Numbered from the stretch's first letter, positions 26,405-35,928 are shown. The stretch: DNA of 64,000 nt from Candidatus Nitrosotalea sp. TS (GCF_011319465.1 NZ_RCMB01000018.1:1-64000); one strand, 5' to 3'. Numbers and translations: made by a program. Notes: generated by a model from the sequence alone, not told the origin.

Positions 26405-26684
26405 TTATCTTCTGTTTATTCTAAAATCGCGCTTTGGCTGCTGGATAGAAAGCAGGATCTGCTTTAGTTGATCATCGGATATCTGGTTATGCAGTTTTCC
26501 CTGGGATGCCATACCTAGAAGATAGTTTCTCCACCATGGCTGCAAGATCGGGTTTAACCAGTCGTACATTGTTCAATCTCAGTCTTGCTTCTGGCGCCAA
26601 GAGTGTTCTCATGGCTTGCTCTTTCATGGCTGTAACTTCTGCATCAGTAGGATTTTTCTCATCGTGTGGATCTTGGTTACTCAT
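26405..26684 (-). CDS. PDCD5-family DNA-binding protein (one frameshift)
   Basis: The archaeal PDCD5 homologue, about 92 residues after repair. The helical core is EQAMRTLLAPEARLRLNNVRLVKPDLAAMVE split around residues 22-52. Near 26518 the frame fails at an AAA run. Removing one base gives ENYLLGMASQGKLHNQ, ISDDQLKQILLSIQQ and PKRDFRINRR, the exact C-terminal pattern of the family, ending at 26405. Its role in archaea is unclear; eukaryotic PDCD5 assists chaperonin-dependent folding. The gene follows rps19e by 7 nt. Confidence 0.88.
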
Positions 26685-26691
26685 AAGATCA

Positions 26692-27144
26692 CTAGGAGTA
26701 TTTTTTTAGATTTGGATTTTTTGCAACCAGTTCGTTTAGTAGTTCAGTTGAAACGCGATCAACTTTTTTCATTCCCTCGTGAGAAATGGTTCTTCCTTTT
26801 CCTTCAACTTTATCAAGATAGCCTAGCTTTTCCAGGTTGTGTATGGCAGTTCTAATTATTGCGCCGCCAGCATCTCTGTGATGTGCGCCGCCATATCCAA
26901 CTGGTTTTGTTCCACCATACATTGTTCTTAGATCTTGTACGCCGATTGGGCCGTGCAAGTAGATCTTTCTCAAAAGTGAAGCACATCTTGTGTAATACCA
27001 GTCATTTTGCTGTGGTGGTTTAACTGCATGAGCACCTGTCTTGACAAATGGAATCCAGCTGGGTGTGACTATGTCTTCAGTCTTTAGAATCTCCGATAAC
27101 CTAGTAATCAGTAAATCTGCTGGTACGTCATATGCCTTTGCCAT
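26692..27144 (-). CDS. rps19e: Small-subunit ribosomal protein S19e
   Basis: A 150-residue eS19 of the 30S subunit. Motifs are AYDVPADLLI at the start, DWYYTRCASLLRKIYLHGPIGV split over residues 48-72, and RTISHEGMKKVDR near the end. I choose the ATG at 27144 (MAKAYDVPAD) over a TTG three codons upstream because a TATA box lies 27 nt before this ATG. It is followed by PDCD5, a pairing common in archaea. Confidence 0.95.
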   Translation of the reverse strand: MAKAYDVPADLLITRLSEILKTEDIVTPSWIPFVKTGAHAVKPPQQNDWYYTRCASLLRKIYLHGPIGVQDLRTMYGGTKPVGYGGAHHRDAGGAIIRTAIHNLEKLGYLDKVEGKGRTISHEGMKKVDRVSTELLNELVAKNPNLKKYS

Positions 27145-27167
27145 AAAATCCAAAATTCAAAGTTCGT

Positions 27168-27175
27168 CTTATAAA
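27168..27175 (-). promoter_or_regulatory. TATA box of rps19e
   Basis: On the minus strand this reads TTTATAAG, centred about 27 nt before the ATG at 27144. It ends right before the stop of the RNase P gene and supports the internal ATG as the S19e start. Confidence 0.55.
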
Positions 27176-27496
27176 TCATTGACCTTTGGAAGCTTGTTTT
27201 TTTATTATTTTTCGGTATGTGTGATTACAAAATTTGCATGTTATGCGTATTGATTTTACGTCAGATCTGCCCAGTCTAATTCTTGCTGTGAATCCTGGAA
27301 CGATAAATTTCTTGCATTTTTTGCAAAAGTTCATTCTCATCTCATAAGGCATTCTGACACGATATTTCGTGCTCAGCCTCTTTGCTAGACTCGCTTGCCT
27401 TTGAGCTATCTCTGGATCGTGTCTTGCGTGCGATATTGCATTTTGAATCAAGATTTGCATTCTCTCTATGATAAGATCCCGTAATCTAGCCTTCAT
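27176..27496 (-). CDS. rnp4: Ribonuclease P protein component 4 (Rpp21)
   Basis: 106 residues from the ATG at 27496 (MKARLRDLIIERMQ). The N-terminal helices contain LAKRLSTKYRVRMP, and the zinc ribbon is CKKC and CKFC, as in archaeal Rpp21/RPR2. The protein binds the specificity domain of RNase P RNA with Rpp29 for tRNA 5'-end maturation. A longer frame to 27610 is open but crosses the promoter shared with divergent nep1, so it is rejected. Confidence 0.92.
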   Translation of the reverse strand: MKARLRDLIIERMQILIQNAISHARHDPEIAQRQASLAKRLSTKYRVRMPYEMRMNFCKKCKKFIVPGFTARIRLGRSDVKSIRITCKFCNHTYRKIIKKQASKGQ

Positions 27497-27501
27497 GTTG
27501 A

Positions 27502-27509
27502 TTAAATAA
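27502..27509 (+). promoter_or_regulatory. TATA box of nep1
   Basis: TTAAATAA is centred about 26 nt before the TTG start at 27532, supporting a leaderless transcript with a TTG start. Confidence 0.5.
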
Positions 27510-27518
27510 TGCCTACCC

Positions 27519-27526
27519 TTAAAATA
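27519..27526 (-). promoter_or_regulatory. TATA box of rnp4
   Basis: On the minus strand this reads TATTTTAA, centred about 26 nt before the ATG of rnp4 at 27496. It interlocks with the nep1 TATA box in a 35-bp divergent promoter. Confidence 0.5.
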
Positions 27527-27531
27527 CAATC

Positions 27532-28200
27532 TTGCTTTCACTAGTAATAGCAGAATCAGCACTGGAACTAGTACCCAAAGAGCTTCAAAATCACAATTCG
27601 GTTCTTGCATCAGCCAAGAAATTTAACAAAAAACCATCTGAAATTCTTCTTGATGTATCATGGCATTTTGCCGCTATGAAGAAGATAAAAAATGAGATAA
27701 AAAGAGGTAGGCCTGATTTGGTGCATTTCTGCCTTCTTGAGGCTTGTAGCATACCTATCTATTTTGAAAATAGACTCCAGGTCTTTGTACACACAATTGA
27801 TGACATGGTGATATCCCTTGACAAGTCAGTAAGACTGCCCAAGTCTTATCACCGATTTGCAGGCCTCATTGAGAAATTATATTCAGAAGGCAAAATAGAA
27901 GAAGATGGAAAAAAGCTGCTAGAAATAAAAAAAATGAATTTTGGCGACCTGATCAAAAAAATCAGCCCCGAGCAGATAATTGGACTTTCAAGCAAGGGAG
28001 CCTCATCTTCCTATCAGCAGCTTGCAGAAGAAACAGGCAAAAACGCGTGCATCATAGTTGGAGGTTTTGCAAAGGGACAATTTTCTGATGACATCAAGAA
28101 GCATTTTGATAAGACTGTATCAGTTGACAAGAATCCTCTTGAAGCTCACATAATTATTTCTCGCATACTATACGAGTGCGAAAAAAGAATTATTATGTAG
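27532..28200 (+). CDS. nep1: rRNA small subunit pseudouridine N1-methyltransferase Nep1
   Basis: A 222-residue SPOUT methyltransferase (Emg1/Nep1) that modifies a pseudouridine in helix 35 of 16S rRNA and assists 30S assembly. Motifs are LLDVSWHFAAMKK, RGRPDLVHFCLLEA, VRLPKSYHRFAGLIEKL and ACIIVGGFAKGQFS, which forms the SAM-binding knot. Translation starts at a TTG with a well-placed TATA box and no room for a leader. The tRNA-Gly gene follows 20 nt downstream. Confidence 0.93.
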   Translation: MLSLVIAESALELVPKELQNHNSVLASAKKFNKKPSEILLDVSWHFAAMKKIKNEIKRGRPDLVHFCLLEACSIPIYFENRLQVFVHTIDDMVISLDKSVRLPKSYHRFAGLIEKLYSEGKIEEDGKKLLEIKKMNFGDLIKKISPEQIIGLSSKGASSSYQQLAEETGKNACIIVGGFAKGQFSDDIKKHFDKTVSVDKNPLEAHIIISRILYECEKRIIM

Positions 28201-28220
28201 GTATAAGATTGGCAGTGTGA

Positions 28221-28294
28221 GCGGTCGTAGTATAGTTTGGTTAGTACACTGGCCTTCCAAGCCCGTTACCCGGGTTCAAATCCCGGCGACCGCA
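28221..28294 (+). tRNA. tRNA-Gly (anticodon TCC)
   Basis: A 74-nt cloverleaf. The 7-bp acceptor stem GCGGTCG/CGACCGC has discriminator A at 28294 and no encoded CCA. The D arm is GTAT/GTAC, the anticodon loop CTTCCAA has TCC at 28256-28258, and the T stem CCGGG/CCCGG closes loop TTCAAAT. The anticodon stem has one mismatch, T28250 against C264 of the same block (28264); the other four pairs are good. Discriminator and anticodon agree with glycine. Confidence 0.9.
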
Positions 28295-28304
28295 TGTTCT
28301 ATTT

Positions 28305-29485
28305 TTATGAAATTATCTTGTTTGATATGAGATATTGAATCGAGTTTAGAAATGTTGCATCATCTATCTTTCCCTCAAACCACCAATAAGCAGTGATCTT
28401 CAACCAGTAAGGAATTACAGTTTTGCTTGACACTTCGTCATTTTGTGTCACGGTGTTTTGTTGAGTCAGGTATTGAATTACATTGTAAAAATCAGCATCA
28501 CTTGCTTGTCCAGTAGCCCACAAACCTGCTACTCTTTTTGCCCATATGATGCCAGTAGAATTGTTGTACGAAGTAGATGTTTTGTTGGTTTGATTATCAA
28601 TAAGGTAAAACCACGCTATACCCGACTCTGTTTTATTGATGAGTGTTCCTTCCAGAAGAACTGTATTGTTAAAAGATCCAAATTTGGTCTCATCTATGTT
28701 AACTGCCCTAAGAGTCACCTCACCTCCAGTTACAAACTGCGGATAATCATTGATGTTGAAAACCTTGATTGCAAATCTTCCATTTTGGGTGTCATTAGGC
28801 ATTACATTTTTAGTAATCATTTCTCCTCCCTGTGCCTCCATTAGCTCAGATGCAAACTGGGATTGTAGCGGATTGATTATGATATGATTAGGATCGGCAT
28901 ACGAATAGTCTACTGCTTGTTGTGGACCCTTGTTACAAATCTCATGCCTCCAAGTTCCAGGGTACTTTATTGCATCAATCATCAATTGGCCGTGAAGCAG
29001 TTCATGATATAGAATTACTTGATTTTCCACTTGGTGAACTGTGGGGTTTACACCTGTTCCATTTAACAAAATTTCCGGATTCAGTCTTAGCTCGTTGTTA
29101 CATTGAAGTGTGACCTTGCCTACTTCTGTTGTAACAAGACAATTCCATGTATAGGTCCCTCCTGTAACTATATCCTGATGAGAATTATCTTCATCAAACT
29201 TGGCTAATCGGGTCGTGATTACAGATACTACAAAATTATTTGTATCATTAGCATTGCATGAGAAACTTGTGATCAGTGGTTTCTCAAATGTCTGAATTAC
29301 ATCAGTTACATCTTTCTTAGGAGCCAGTGATCTTCTCAAACTGGGCAAGCAATTGATTGAAAAGATTTTGCTCTTGGAGGTGTAGGAGAATCATAAGTGG
29401 CATATGCCGAGACAAAGTTTGCAAAAAACAGAACAACGATTACAAGGCATAGATTTTTCAAACTGGCAAATTCACTTTTTTGCAA
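28305..29485 (-). CDS. Secreted HELLH-motif protein with C-terminal Trp repeat (one frameshift)
   Basis: A TTG start at 29485 gives MQKSEFASLKNLCLVIVVLFF and ANFVSAYA, a signal peptide, followed by SPTPPRAKSFQSIACP. The frame breaks near 29345 and continues as a 340-residue ectodomain. ILYHELLHGQLMIDAIK around residue 155 is a zinc-protease-like HExxH. The C-terminus has a degenerate and then a good copy of the repeat IPYWLKITAYWWFEGKIDD, ending IQYLISNKII. Several NxT/S sites fit an extracellular protein. A protease role is only suggested by HELLH. It starts next to the stop of the upstream secreted gene. Confidence 0.7.
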
Positions 29486-30602
29486 TTAAGAATTAGGACT
29501 CATCTGTACTTGATTCTTAAATTCATCCCATGCCGGCTTTGTGTTGTTGGTATCGTCAATCAGTCCAGAACTGCAAAGATATGCCGCAGTATTATTCAAG
29601 AGAATGTTGTTGTTAAATGAAGTTTGTACGTTTGTATTCAGGCCTCTATAACAAGTATCAAGCGGTCTGTCATATTGCCTGTACCATGTCATAAACTCAA
29701 ATTGAGATTCATTTTTCCTGTAAAAGTCAAATGCAGTCTTTACAAATTGTGCCTGGTCAGCCTCGGTTCCGTTAATTGTTTTATCTGTGCCCCAACCAAT
29801 CTCCATTAATGCAATGTTCTTTCCGCCTGCAAAATCTATCATCTTCTGAAGATTTTGTCCCGCTTCATCAGGACTCTTGGTTTGATAGAATTCCAGATCA
29901 ACTGGAGCGTAAGAATACGCTACAAAATCACCTTGGATTGAGTTTTTTTACCATGTCAGAATCAGAGTGGTTTATCAGGTCATTTAGTGAAAACCAGTTT
30001 CCAAACTTGACATTGGGGTGTTTTGTCTTAAGATCCGCATAAACTGGAATTGAAAAAGTCCACATATTTTGGAATGTCATTTGGGTGATCTCTAAAGTAG
30101 ACATTCAGATCCCCTCCTATGATTACATAGTCCACGTATGTAGTATCTTGACAGAATTGTGTCAAGCGCACTTGCTGTCTGGTTTGCCAGATTTGCATCA
30201 AGGCTTGGTTGTTGTCCCAACCAATTTGGAAATGGTCCAAGCTGTTCGTTATTTATTATAGAAAAGTAGAGTGTGACGTTGAGATGTTGCTCCCTGTTCA
30301 GACCCATGAGAATATCATATGTTTGCCAATTGAAAGTTCCTTGTTGCGGTTCTATAATTGGCCATAGCATGTAGACGTTGCTTCGGCCTATGCCAGTTGA
30401 TGCGGCTTGGATGTAGGCATTGTGCACTTCATTAAATGTAGGCCTCTCAGTTGGCGGCATGATAACTAGACCAAGTTTTGGATTTGGCGTTACTTGAGTT
30501 ACTGGTTGTGGTTGTGACGGTTGTAAAACAAGAAAGAGCACTGCAACAGCGAACCGCAGCTACTACTGCACCTATAGCAATACCAATAGTTTTTCTCTGC
30601 AA
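29486..30602 (-). pseudogene. Secreted glycoside-hydrolase-like TIM-barrel protein, about four frameshifts
   Basis: Fragments in all three frames assemble into one protein. A membrane anchor (MQRKTIGIAIGAVVAAV then AVAVLFLVL) starts at a TTG at 30602. A catalytic-barrel-like region follows with ASTGIGRSNVYMLWPIIEP, TYVDYVIIGGDLNVYF, GDFVAYSYAPVDLEFYQ and KNIALMEIGWGTDK, then MTWYRQYDRPLDTC. The ordered W, D and E residues resemble clan-A glycoside hydrolases. Breaks lie near 30555, 30135, 30040 and at a T7 run near 29944-29950. More breaks than in any other gene here; genuine decay is possible, although error is equally plausible. Confidence 0.6.
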
Positions 30603-30657
30603 CGCTATTTTCAGTAAGTAATGATACTAAAAGAGTTTTGATTTGAGAACGGCAGAT

Positions 30658-33316
30658 CTATCCAGATGTGCATCCGCTATATCCACATTCAATGCAGATG
30701 TTGCAGCCTTCTGCGAAGACAAGTGTATTTTTACATGTTGGACACAACGTCTCTTCAATTTGTTCAGCCGTAAGTTTTGGCGGTGATTGAATTACCCCAC
30801 TTTCTGGAATCTTTATCTGAAGTGCTCGTTCCACTTGGACTCTCAAGTAAGCATTTGTGATATTCTTTGAGATGTAGTCAGTTACAAATGTGCTTGGAGT
30901 AACTTGGAATGTCTTTTGTACATCATCACCTGTCATGTGAAGTACTTGTTCATGTCTTGAGCCGTCTCGGTATACAGTGATTCCCTTTAGTCCGAGTTCA
31001 TGTGCTAACAAATATGCTGCCTTTACATCGTCAGATGATACATCGTTTGGCATGTTGATGGTCTTTGCAATGGCATTTCCGATCCATCTTTGCCATACAC
31101 CCTGTGCCATTAGGTGATCTGCCCAGTGAATGTCCATTGCTGTAACAAAGATTTTCTGCATCCATTCTGGAATCTCTGCAATTCCTTTTACTGAACCATA
31201 GTTATTTGCAATTTTTTCCAGTAACTGATCACTGTATAGACCGTGTTCCTTGAGAACTGCTTCAAATATCTTGTTTGTGTAGAAGAATCTTCCTACGGTT
31301 ACTCGTTTTTCAAATACAAGTGCAAACATTGGTTCCATTCCATTGGAGCAATCGGCAATCATGGACAAGGTTCCAGTAGGTGCTACTGTAGTAGTGAGAA
31401 CATTTCTGATTCCGTTCTTTTGGATCTTTGCTATCAAGGCATCCCAGTCATAGGTTCGAGTATTCTTTGGCTTTTCATAATAACCTGCCACTGGAATCTT
31501 TCCTTCGGGATATTCTGTTTTTGAACACAATGGAAACGGTCCTCGTGTTTTTGCAAGTGCAATGCTTTCTTCGGTGGAATAGTAGGTCAGTGCCTCGGCT
31601 AATTTTTCTTGGAATTCATATCCTTCTTGTGAGTTGTATGGAATTCGTAGTTTGAATAACAGGTCTGCAACTCCCATTACTCCAAGACCTATTCTTCTAG
31701 AGTCCTTAGATGCCTGATCTATCTCTGGAATTGGATAGTTGTTGACATCAATTATGTTGTCTAGGAATCTGGTTGTTTTTCTAATTGCTTCTTCATATCT
31801 TTGCCAGTCAAATTCGTATTGTCCATCTGCCTTTCTCTTTACATAGTTAGCCAGATTAATTGATCCAAGGTTGCATGATTCGTATGGATACAGGCTTTGT
31901 TCCCCGCAAGGATTTGTTGCACGAAGTGGTGCACCGCGAGCCTTTGCAAATACATTGTACTTGTTAATTATATCAAAGAAGATCAGTCCAGGTTCTGCAC
32001 TCTTCCATGCAGATAGTGCTATCAAATCAATAATGTGATGAGCATTCACTTCTCTTACTGGTGACTTGTCCAGAGGACTTCGTAGGGTGTATTTGCCATC
32101 TTGTGAATTTACTAATGCTTCCCAAAAGTCTTCCCAGATTCCTACACTTACATTAAAGTTCTCTAGTATACCTGGCTTTGTTTTAGCAGTAACGAATTTC
32201 TCAATATCTGGATGCCATGATTCTATGATTCCCATGTTTGCACCCCTTCGTTTTCCTCCCTGCTTGACCACTTCTGTTACAGTGTTAATTATATTCATGA
32301 AAGAGACTGGACCTGATGCAACTCCTGATGTTGATGCAACCATGTCTCCTTCTGGCCTCAAGTCAGAATAATTGATACCAACACCACCGCCTGATTTGAA
32401 TATCAAAGCAGCATCAGAAGATGATTTCATTATCTTTTCCATGTCATCAGGCATTCCAAGCACAAAACAGGCAGAAAGTTGTCCTAGTCGTGCTCCTGCA
32501 TTCATCATGGTAGGGGAATTTGGTAGAAAGTCTTGGGAAGCCATCATTTCATAGTATTCGTCAATTCTCTCAGCATGCTGTTCAAACTTGTTTGCTGCAA
32601 GCATCGTAAGAAATTCTTTGATGCCAACCTTCATCTGGCCACGTTTGGCCAAGTCAATGTAATGCTGTATGAGTGACCTAAAGTGATATTTGCTGAGGTA
32701 ATACTTTCCTATTTTGAATTTGCAGTTAAAGTCATCCAGCTTGTCTAGATATTTTGCTGCCTCCTTCGGTATTCTGGATATCACCCCTCTCCACACTGAA
32801 GATAGATGGATCTTTTAGAACATCAGAGATTCCAACAAGCGTTGCAACTCTTTCAAACATCTCACCTGGGCTTTCAGTTATCTGGCCCTTGTTGTTTCTG
32901 AGTAGATATCTAGAGGCAAGAACTCTAAGACAATTAAGATCAAATTTCTTGGCAACAGAGTCAAGAGTCTGGGATTCGAGCACCTTTGACTTTTCCTCTC
33001 GTACCCTTCTGCGTTCATGTCTATACAGTATGTATGCTTTAGCGATCTCCCCCAATCCTTCATCAATCAGGGTTGATTCTACCATATCTTGTACATCTTC
33101 AACGCTTGGTAATGCTGAGGATGAATAGCCATGAGTTACAAGTTTTTCAATAACACGATTTGCTAGTTTATCGGCGGATCCATGATCGGGTCTGCCGCAA
33201 GCTACTAGTGCCTTGTAGATCGCATTTGAAATTTTATCCTTCTGGAACGAAGATACGCGGCCGTCACGCTTCTTTACATCGATGATCGAATTCTCTATTT
33301 GTGAAAAATCTGTCAT
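30658..33316 (-). CDS. nrdJ: Adenosylcobalamin-dependent (class II) ribonucleotide reductase (one frameshift)
   Basis: About 885 residues. An N-terminal ATP-cone (VKKRDGRVSSFQKDKISNAIY) is followed by the ten-stranded barrel with LGQLSACFVLGMPDD, KSGGGVGINYSDLRPEG, the radical-cysteine motif NPCGEQSLYPYESCNLGS and a TTTVAPTGTLSMIADCSNG motif. The C-terminal CPTCKNTLVFAEGC and CIECGYSGCTSG form a zinc-ribbon or thiol-exchange tail. The frame breaks near 32752-32755 at a T4 run; removing one base joins EGGSKYLDKLDDF. It makes dNDPs using coenzyme B12, and cobalamin genes occur 20 kb away. The mRNA leader is short, with GGGGAG nine bases before the ATG. Confidence 0.94.
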
Positions 33317-33348
33317 TTTACACTCCCCGCAACAGTATCAAATGAGAG

Positions 33349-33356
33349 TTAAATAA
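33349..33356 (-). promoter_or_regulatory. TATA box of nrdJ
   Basis: On the minus strand this reads TTATTTAA, about 36 nt before the ATG at 33316. It predicts a leader of roughly 10 nt that would contain a GGGGAG Shine-Dalgarno-like element. Confidence 0.45.
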
Positions 33357-33476
33357 AGTCTGCGGCAAAATTTTTTTTCGTATTGCTGAGCTTTGGATCA
33401 ATTTTGTTGACACCATTATGATTTTCATAGTAATAGATCGTCATGCGTCAATATAATCGTAAAAGAATTCTGTGAA

Positions 33477-33492
33477 AATTTGTGAACAAATT
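33477..33492. repeat. Inverted repeat between the NrdD-like gene and nrdJ
   Basis: Arms AATTTGT (33477-33483) and ACAAATT (33486-33492) form a perfect 7-bp inverted repeat around GA. It lies in the 216-bp gap, about 120 bp upstream of the nrdJ TATA box and 40 bp after the stop of the upstream gene. Regulatory function is only a possibility. The rest of the gap is AT-rich and has no gene I can see. Confidence 0.3.
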
Positions 33493-33532
33493 CAATAATA
33501 TTTTCTAATTTTTAATTCTAGGAATTTGTTGG

Positions 33533-35628
33533 CTATGCTAGTATGTAGGGTGACTTGCAGACCGGACATTTTTCTGCAATCTTTTCTTCTTTGAGTCCGC
33601 AATTGCTACAAATAGGCACCTTCTTGATTGGCCTAAACGAACCTAATAGATCTCCGGCTTTTTCTATTGCCTTTTTAATTCCTGAGGAATCCATTGCGTC
33701 TGGGATCTTTAGTTGGACCAGTAATCCGCCGTTAAGCATCTTTGAAAGATGGTTAGATTCTGCTACCTTTTCGCTCTTAGGCGTCATTCCATCAATTTCT
33801 GAGGCGTCGATTGTGACTCCTTCCGAGTAAGATTCGCCTTCTACGTGTGGGTGAATTGACATTTTGCCATACTTTTCACCATCTAATGAGGAGAAGCGAG
33901 CAGATGCGTCACTTTCAGTTATGGAAATGGTAACATTGTCACCCATCTCTTTTCCTTTCTTGGCTGCCACCTCAGTAGCAGTAGTTACAACTTTTGCCAA
34001 GATTTCCTGTCCAGCCTTGTTATTCTCATAACCTAGGATTCCATAAACTGCTTCCTTGAGTCCTAGCAAATTAACAACTAGTGTAACTGAACCCTTTTGC
34101 ATATACTGCGTATTATTTGCAAGGATTGGGTTAAGTCCCCTACGAGTAAGATCTGATATCTCCTTCTTTCGTATTGACATTGCTGCCAGAGCAGGTTTCA
34201 TTAACAATGCCAATCTTGCTCTAAAGTAGGTTTCATCTTTGTTTGATTCAAACGCAAGTCGTGGCATATTGATCGATAAAGATTGCAAGTTAATTGAGGT
34301 GACCGAAGTGCTCTTTGCATCTCCCTTAGAGAGGCCTTTGCTTGATGCCAGTCCTTTTGAGAACATTACACGTCCTCCTAACGCAATAATGTCAGACAAA
34401 ATATCTGAAAACTCGTTGATCTTTCCTTTTTCATAATCTATTATGACACCTATCGATGGTAAAGGTGTAGATTTTACATATTTTTTATACGCTGCAAGAA
34501 TAGCGCCGACAATTTTTGGCTCTGTACCTAGTGAAATTCTAAACGATGCAAGTGCCTCGTTCTTTCCATACTTGGGCGCAGTTGATATTTTGGCAAAAGA
34601 ATTTGTAAGTTTTTCTTCAATTTCCTGGATATTTTTTGAATATTTTTGTAATACTCCTACCAATCCATCAATAACAACCTCCTGAGAGGCCTCCTTGATA
34701 AGAAGCGATGTTATGATTGAAAGAGATGTGGCCAAGTCATCAAGAGAAGTTGGAGCCGTCTTTCTTGTTACTCCCAAGAATTTTCCTCTTAGGTCTATGC
34801 CATCTTCAATTAGCTCCTTGATGTTTACAAATATGGTATCAGGAAGAATTGACCACAGGCCAGCGTTTGTAATATGAATATCACCTGAAAGATGAGAATC
34901 GGCAACATCTTTGGCAATGTATTCAATACAAGATACTCCCCGAAAACAGTTTGACCTGTCTTAAACAGCATGCCTTCTACCCCGTTATGGATGCCATCCA
35001 CATTAGTCAGCATCTCATGTATATCGTATCCAGGAATGCCAAATCGTGCTAGTTTGTGCCTATAGTCCTCATGGCCCTGTTCCAAAAGGACAGAATTGAC
35101 CATTTCACGTATTAATGAAGAAGTAAGATATGATGTCTGGAATTTGTATATGCGGTTTTCTACCTCTTCTGTTATCTTCTGTGCAAGTTCTAAAGGCAGG
35201 CTTCCTTCCCGAACAAGGGACTGGATTATTTTATGAGAGTTGAATTCCTCTATAGATTCGTGCGATGTACGTACGTACATCTTGCCGCTCTCAATAATTG
35301 AGCGTTCCTCGATCTGCCTAGCAAGGCTTAGTACTAGTTTACCCAAATTTGTGATGGTATATCTTCTCTCAGACTTGTTTAAAGCCACAAGAGACTGGCG
35401 CAATAATTTTCGAAGATGATATGCAAACTTGCCGCTTTCTTTCTTTGATTTGAACCCAGCAAGCGACTTTAGCTCCGAATATGTAAGTGGACCTTTTGAA
35501 TTTAAGATTCTTAAAATATCTATTCTGTTAGGGCTTGCCATGACAGAGAAGATCATTCTTACTCGCTTTGATGCAGACTGTAAAATTCCTCCTCGCTTTT
35601 GATCACCAAAGTCTTCACTCAGTTCCAT
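33533..35628 (-). CDS. wHTH + ATP-cone + inactive NrdD-like protein with zinc ribbon (one frameshift)
   Basis: About 697 residues after repair of an A4 run at 34943-34946. Residues about 15-100 form an ArsR-like winged helix (SVMASPNRIDILRILNSKG). Residues about 105-195 form an ATP-cone (YVRTSHESIEEFNSHKIIQSL). The rest matches the anaerobic ribonucleotide reductase NrdD: DVADSHLSGDIHITNAGLW, and a C-terminal ribbon with CSNC and CPVC. The GDIHI block lacks the usual catalytic Cys/His surroundings. The protein ends at SPYILA right after the ribbon, with no glycyl-radical loop in any frame. It is therefore unlikely to be a working class III reductase. The domain set and the nrdJ neighbour suggest a nucleotide-sensing regulator. 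Confidence 0.85.
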
Positions 35629-35696
35629 GGAAAGGTCTACTTTACGTTGGTAAATAAGATTTGTGACGTAATCTGATCTTACGCAAACTTTTTAGA

Positions 35697-35858
35697 TCAG
35701 TTCTTTTGAACGTCTACGGTAAATTCCGATGATGACAGCGTTTGACCGCAGGACGGGCATTTACTGTTGTAGGGTCGCATTACATCCTTGATCGATTTTA
35801 GCATTCGCATGTTTGCTATCTTAGATCCACATTTGCTGCATACGACATCCACTGACAT
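35697..35858 (-). CDS. Small zinc-ribbon protein, 53 aa
   Basis: A 53-residue protein starting MSVDVVCSKCGSKIANMRML, with CSKC near the N-terminus and CPSC near residue 34, separated by a helix-like linker. This is a rubredoxin-like or zinc-ribbon knuckle pair. A TATA box lies about 25 nt upstream of the ATG, so the transcript is leaderless. It stands between the DUF35/thiolase pair and the NrdD-like gene, all on the same strand. No family name is certain. Confidence 0.7.
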   Translation of the reverse strand: MSVDVVCSKCGSKIANMRMLKSIKDVMRPYNSKCPSCGQTLSSSEFTVDVQKN

Positions 35859-35879
35859 AAGAATAGATCTTGCATAATA

Positions 35880-35887
35880 TTATAAAA
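35880..35887 (-). promoter_or_regulatory. TATA box of the 53-residue zinc-ribbon gene
   Basis: On the minus strand this reads TTTTATAA, centred about 25 nt before the ATG at 35858. Confidence 0.5.
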
Positions 35888-35928
35888 GAAATTATCTAGT
35901 TTTTTTTAATTAACTCGATAAAATTGAT

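Noticed and set aside
27497-27610. N-terminal extension of the RNase P component
   Set aside because: It has no family similarity and would run through the divergent nep1 start and both TATA boxes.
33533-35628. Annotation as a functional anaerobic (class III) ribonucleotide reductase
   Set aside because: No glycyl-radical motif follows the zinc ribbon in any frame and the catalytic Cys context is missing; a cobalamin-dependent reductase is encoded next to it.
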